9,924 nt of DNA from assembly GCA_900768735.1 (NCBI GenBank), contig CAAGDZ010000329.1:1-9924 (forward strand). Direction: 5' to 3'. The stretch comes from Oscillospiraceae bacterium. GTDB lineage: Bacteria > Bacillota > Clostridia > Oscillospirales > Ruminococcaceae. This document shows positions 7,117 to 9,924 of the stretch, one piece after another. The stretch's first letter is position 1. Each line of letters opens with the position of its first letter. The notes beneath the pieces were generated by a model, which searched no databases, had not been told where the DNA came from, and saw only the letters and a list, made by a program, of their open reading frames with translations. The position numbers and the translations under genes were made by a program.

Positions 7117-7698
7117 TCAGAGAAGCCTTTGCGCTTCGTCAAGAGCCTTGCAGTTAAGCTCAAAGAACTTTGGATTGACATTCTTCTGCACTGCTTCTTT
7201 TATTTCATCAAGGGTAAAGGTCAGACAGCCGCTTACTGCCGCCGCGCCCAGCATAACCATATTGAGTACCTTCGGCGAGCCTATCCTGCGGCAAGCCGCG
7301 TCTCCGTCAAGGATATAAAGGTTTTTGACATTGGCTTTCAGATAATCGACCATCTCCCCACCGTTGTACGAGCCGCCGCTCAGCGCCGCGGTCACCGGCA
7401 TAATGGGGTGAGAATTGAGAATAACACTTCCGTCGGGTTTAAGGTACGGCAGCATACGAACAGCCTCCGCCGGCTCAAAGCCGATAATAAGGTCTGCCGT
7501 CCCCTCGGGGAACATCGGGCAGTAGATATTTTCTCCCGTTCTCAGAAAGCTGAAAACGCTTCCGCCCTTTTGTGCCATTCCGATTGTTTCGGCGCTCATA
7601 ACCGGTATATTTTTAGCCATCGAAGCGGCGGCGATAAGCTTTGAAGTAAGGACGATACCCTGTCCTCCCACTCCGCAGAGAAGTATGTTTTTATTCAT
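7117..7698 (-). CDS. iorB: Indolepyruvate:ferredoxin oxidoreductase, beta subunit
   Basis: The gamma/beta-type subunit (193 residues) of the cytoplasmic indolepyruvate oxidoreductase. With IorA it oxidatively decarboxylates aromatic 2-oxoacids with CoA to aryl-acetyl-CoA and CO2, reducing ferredoxin. The N-terminal GVGGQG (about residues 9-14) followed by IVLTSKLIA is the family hallmark. ETIGMAQKGGSVFSFLR and ADLIIGFEPAEAVR are further typical segments, and the length is normal. The ATG at 7698 is preferred because GGAGG sits 8 bases upstream; an in-frame GTG three codons earlier lies inside the ribosome binding site region. The start overlaps the last codons of iorA (ATGAATAA, 8 bases), so the subunits should be made in step. 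Confidence 0.92.
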   Translation of the reverse strand: MNKNILLCGVGGQGIVLTSKLIAAASMAKNIPVMSAETIGMAQKGGSVFSFLRTGENIYCPMFPEGTADLIIGFEPAEAVRMLPYLKPDGSVILNSHPIMPVTAALSGGSYNGGEMVDYLKANVKNLYILDGDAACRRIGSPKVLNMVMLGAAAVSGCLTFTLDEIKEAVQKNVNPKFFELNCKALDEAQRLL

Positions 7699-9508
7699 CG
7701 CGACCACCTCCGATTATAGCCTTTGTAGGACAAACCTGCGTACAAAGTCCGCAGCCTGTGCAAAGAGATTGTTCGATACGAACCTTTCCGTCTTCAAGGA
7801 CTATTCCCGGACAGCCGAGAGAGCGAATACATTTTTTACACTGTATGCACTTGCTTTCATCAACCGTGGCAGGCGCTGAGGGTTTTATAAGCACGGCGCA
7901 GGGAGAACGGAAGATAACAGCCTTGACGCCTTTTTCCGCAGACACGCGCTTTACGCAGCTTACCGCCGCGGAAAGGTCAAGCGGATTTACGGTTTCTACC
8001 GTTTTCACTCCGATACCGTGAAGCACCGCCTCGATATTCACCTTTTCAACTATCTCGCCCATCATTGTACGTCCGGTGCCCGGGTGAGGCTGATGTCCCG
8101 TCATGGCGGTTGTGGAATTATCAAGCACGATAAGGGTCATATCCGCCTGATTATATACGGCGTTGATTACGCCGGTTATTGCAGAAGCAAAGAAGGTCGA
8201 ATCTCCGACAAAAGCAAAGCTTACGGTATCGGGTTCGATTTTTCCGATACCCTGTGTAATATTCACTCCCGCGCCCATACAAAGGCAGGTATCAACCATA
8301 TCAAGCGGCATGGCGTTTCCGAGGGTGTAACAGCCGATGTCGCCGCAGAATGCAGTTTTCTTACCCTTCATGGCTTCTTTTACCGCGAAGAAAGAGGCTC
8401 TGTGCGGGCATCCCGCGCATAAAACGGGTGGACGGACAGGCAGCTGCGGAGGATTCTCTCTTTTTGTTGTTTCGGGGGGCGTAATGCCTAAAAATTCCTT
8501 CAGGTTTTCCGAAACGCTCTTGCAGCTGTTTTCTCCCGCGGGCTTTACATCATGGGTAAGCTTGCCGCGGATTTTAACAGAAAGACCGTATTTTCCGCAG
8601 ATGTATGTAAGCTCTTTTTCGATAACAGGGTCAAGCTCCTCGATACAAAGCACCTCGTCCAGTCCGTCAAGAAACTCCACCGCCGCTTTTTCGGGGAACG
8701 GGAACGGAGTAGCTACCTTGAATATTCTCGGAGCTGTCTGTCCCGAAAGCGTCTCCATAACGTATGAGAAGCTTATACCGTGAGTAGCTATTCCTTTTCG
8801 GCAGGAAGAATCCGCGGCAGGAATAATGCTGTTTTTGCCATATCCCGAAAACACCTCGGATAACTCCTCGTTGCGCTGTTCTATCTTTATATGATTGTTA
8901 TAGGAAAGTCTGGGGAAGATGACCCATTTTGCCGAATCCTTTACAAAGCCTTCGGGCGAATTTACGAGATATTCTTCGCTGTCCTTTACTTTTATGGAAG
9001 CATAGCCGTGACATACCCTTGTCGTAGGACGGAAAAGAACCGGCGCATGATATTTCTCGGAACAGGCAAATGCGTCCTGTATCATATCGTAGGCTTCCTG
9101 AACGCTGCACGGGTCAAAGCAGGGGAGCTTTGAAAAAGCGGCGAAATGGCGTGTATCCTGTTCGGTCTGTGATGAAATGGGACCGGGGTCGTCGGCAACC
9201 ATAATAACCATACCGCCCTTTACGCCGACATAAGCAAGGCTCATAAGCGGGTCGGAGGCCACATTCAGTCCTACCTGCTTCATAGTAACCATAGACCTTG
9301 CGCCGCTGTAGGACGCGCCAGCCGCAAGCTCCAGCGCCGCCTTTTCATTTACCGACCATTCAACGTATATTCCGCCTGTGTTACGCTTTGCTGTAGTTTC
9401 AAGCACCTCGGTCGAAGGAGTACCGGGGTACCCCGATATAAGATTGAGGCCTGCCGCCATTGCGCCCATGGCTATTGCGGCATTACCCATTAAAAATTCT
9501 GTGTGCAT
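7691..9508 (-). CDS. iorA: Indolepyruvate:ferredoxin oxidoreductase, alpha subunit
   Basis: A 605-residue thiamine diphosphate and iron-sulfur enzyme subunit of full family length. The N-terminal pyruvate-oxidoreductase-like domain shows SGYPGTPSTE (25-34) and VEWSVNEKAALE (49-60). CAGCPHR (364-370) opens the cofactor-binding half. GDIGCYTLG (389-397) and GDSTFF plus VLDNSTTAMTGHQ (435-440, 461-473) form the thiamine diphosphate and magnesium site. The C-terminus carries two ferredoxin-type clusters: C554-x2-C557-x2-C560-x5-C566-P and C583-x2-C586-x2-C589-x3-C593-P. Substrates in characterised relatives are indolepyruvate, phenylpyruvate and 4-hydroxyphenylpyruvate, with ferredoxin as electron acceptor. 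The ATG at 9508 follows AGAGGG. It is the first gene of iorA-iorB-paaK, directly behind a near-consensus promoter. No damage was seen. Confidence 0.95.
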   Translation of the reverse strand: MHTEFLMGNAAIAMGAMAAGLNLISGYPGTPSTEVLETTAKRNTGGIYVEWSVNEKAALELAAGASYSGARSMVTMKQVGLNVASDPLMSLAYVGVKGGMVIMVADDPGPISSQTEQDTRHFAAFSKLPCFDPCSVQEAYDMIQDAFACSEKYHAPVLFRPTTRVCHGYASIKVKDSEEYLVNSPEGFVKDSAKWVIFPRLSYNNHIKIEQRNEELSEVFSGYGKNSIIPAADSSCRKGIATHGISFSYVMETLSGQTAPRIFKVATPFPFPEKAAVEFLDGLDEVLCIEELDPVIEKELTYICGKYGLSVKIRGKLTHDVKPAGENSCKSVSENLKEFLGITPPETTKRENPPQLPVRPPVLCAGCPHRASFFAVKEAMKGKKTAFCGDIGCYTLGNAMPLDMVDTCLCMGAGVNITQGIGKIEPDTVSFAFVGDSTFFASAITGVINAVYNQADMTLIVLDNSTTAMTGHQPHPGTGRTMMGEIVEKVNIEAVLHGIGVKTVETVNPLDLSAAVSCVKRVSAEKGVKAVIFRSPCAVLIKPSAPATVDESKCIQCKKCIRSLGCPGIVLEDGKVRIEQSLCTGCGLCTQVCPTKAIIGGGRDE

Positions 9509-9556
9509 ATTTCTGCCCTCTTATTTAACATATACGGCTGATATTACCGTGTTTTT

Positions 9557-9585
9557 ATTATAAACAAAATTTGTATATAAGTCAA
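9557..9585 (-). promoter_or_regulatory. Sigma-A promoter of the iorA-iorB-paaK operon
   Basis: On the minus strand, TTGACT (9580-9585), a 17-base spacer and TATAAT (9557-9562), about 49 bases before the iorA start. The spacer holds a small dyad ACAAA-A-TTTGT (9564-9574), a possible but weak operator. Confidence 0.85.
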
Positions 9586-9619
9586 GGAATTTGTGGAGTT
9601 GCGCTTTGATGTGATACAA

Positions 9620-9649
9620 TTGACAGGTGAGGCACCTGACCCTTGTAAT
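9620..9649 (+). promoter_or_regulatory. Inverted repeat inside a possible second promoter
   Basis: Perfect arms CAGGTG (9624-9629) and CACCTG (9633-9638) with spacer AGG. They sit between a plus-strand TTGACA (9620-9625) and TGTAAT (9644-9649), 18 bases apart. This looks like an operator in the spacer of an upstream promoter for the zinc-ribbon gene. It also lies just upstream of the iorA -35 box (about 40 bases), so it could serve either direction. Confidence 0.45.
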
Positions 9650-9662
9650 TGCGCGGCTCGTA

Positions 9663-9691
9663 TTGACAAAAAGGCATTTTTATGATACAAT
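9663..9691 (+). promoter_or_regulatory. Sigma-A promoter of the zinc-ribbon gene
   Basis: TTGACA (9663-9668), a 17-base spacer and TACAAT (9686-9691), with an extended -10 TGA just before it. It is 36 bases upstream of the ATG at 9728. Both boxes and the spacing are near ideal. Confidence 0.82.
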
Positions 9692-9727
9692 ATGTAAAAA
9701 TTTTAACAATATTTAGAGGTGAATGAA

Positions 9728-9924
9728 ATGTTTTGTACTAACTGTGGTAAACAGTTACCCGACAATTCAACGGTATGTCCCTTTTGCAACGCAAGCCTGA
9801 AGCCTTTTTCCGAACAGCAGCCTGCACCTGCACCTGCGGCTCCCGTTCAGACACAGCAGCCTGCACCTGCACCTGCGGCTCCCGTTCAGACACAGCAGCC
9901 TGCACCCGCACCCGCGGCTCCCGT
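9728..9924 (+). CDS. Zinc-ribbon protein with Gln/Pro/Ala repeat linker (partial, runs off the window)
   Basis: The first 65 codons of a gene cut by the window end. It opens with MFCTNCGKQLPDNSTVCPFC, a C-x2-C...C-x2-C zinc ribbon of the type placed at the N-terminus of many Firmicutes membrane or envelope-stress proteins. From about residue 30 it becomes a low-complexity linker of repeating QQPAPAPAAPVQT units encoded by near-identical 39-base repeats. The ATG at 9728 has AGAGGTG upstream; an ATG at 9723 is in another frame. In related architectures the linker leads to transmembrane segments or a small globular domain, but that part lies outside the window and the function cannot be named. 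It is transcribed away from the ior operon by its own strong promoter. Confidence 0.8.
   Translation, partial: MFCTNCGKQLPDNSTVCPFCNASLKPFSEQQPAPAPAAPVQTQQPAPAPAAPVQTQQPAPAPAAP
9815..9924 (+). repeat. 39-base coding tandem repeat
   Basis: Units begin at 9815, 9854 and 9893 and encode QQPAPAPAAPVQT. The first two copies are identical. The third, cut by the window edge, differs by two synonymous CCT to CCC changes. The near-identity suggests recent slippage expansion; the total copy number is not visible. Confidence 0.92.

Noticed and set aside
7129..7644. A 171-codon plus-strand open frame antisense to iorB
   Set aside because: A shadow of iorB; the composition is that of reversed coding sequence and no protein family is recognisable.
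9815..9924. Possible CRISPR array
   Set aside because: The units are contiguous without spacers, have a period of 39 and are read in frame as QQPAPAPAAPVQT after a zinc ribbon, so this is a coding tandem repeat.

Overview
The window looks like the chromosome of an anaerobic, gut-type Clostridia member, probably Oscillospirales/Ruminococcaceae-like (inference). The grounds are moderate GC, strong AGGAGG-type ribosome binding sites, near-consensus sigma-A promoters with 17-base spacers, a ferredoxin-linked 2-oxoacid oxidoreductase, a sortase-anchored surface protein with HTGG/CxxC repeats, and a Tn1549/CD1110-type conjugation remnant. No species can be named from the sequence alone. Every supported gene lies on the minus strand except the last one, so the operons below are read from high to low coordinates.

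Left part (1-1892): debris of an integrative conjugative element. A PrgI-family membrane protein overlaps a VirB4-type ATPase that has lost most of its N-terminal half through an in-frame deletion and its C-terminal half by truncation. A Phd/YefM antitoxin and RelE/ParE toxin pair lies upstream, with its own promoter and terminator. That terminator ends only about 20 bases before prgI, so the conjugation remnant has no obvious promoter. The spacer up to 1892 holds a 50-base near-palindrome and the terminator of the next unit.

Middle (1893-5658): a two-gene unit with a consensus promoter. A TetR-family regulator (TTG start) is followed, with stop and start codons abutting, by a large cell-wall-anchored protein: signal peptide, glycine-rich beta-helix repeats, InlB-like and Ig-like segments, a long CxxC-rich repeat region, an NPDTG sorting motif, a membrane segment and a basic tail. 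A TAA stop at codon 36, just after the signal peptide, interrupts it. The remaining 980 codons are open, so the gene looks recently inactivated, or reached by an unusual route.

Right part (5702-9585): an iorA-iorB-paaK operon encoding indolepyruvate:ferredoxin oxidoreductase (both subunits) and a phenylacetate-CoA ligase family enzyme, behind a near-consensus promoter. Together they would interconvert aromatic 2-oxoacids, aryl-acetyl-CoA and aryl-acetates such as phenylacetate or indoleacetate. They could serve aromatic amino acid fermentation or, in reverse, aromatic amino acid synthesis from aryl acids.

Far right (9620-9924): a divergent promoter region with a perfect 6+6 inverted repeat, then the start of a plus-strand gene whose product begins with a zinc ribbon and continues into a 39-base tandem repeat (Gln/Pro/Ala-rich) that runs off the window. 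No rRNA, tRNA, CRISPR array or complete insertion sequence was seen.
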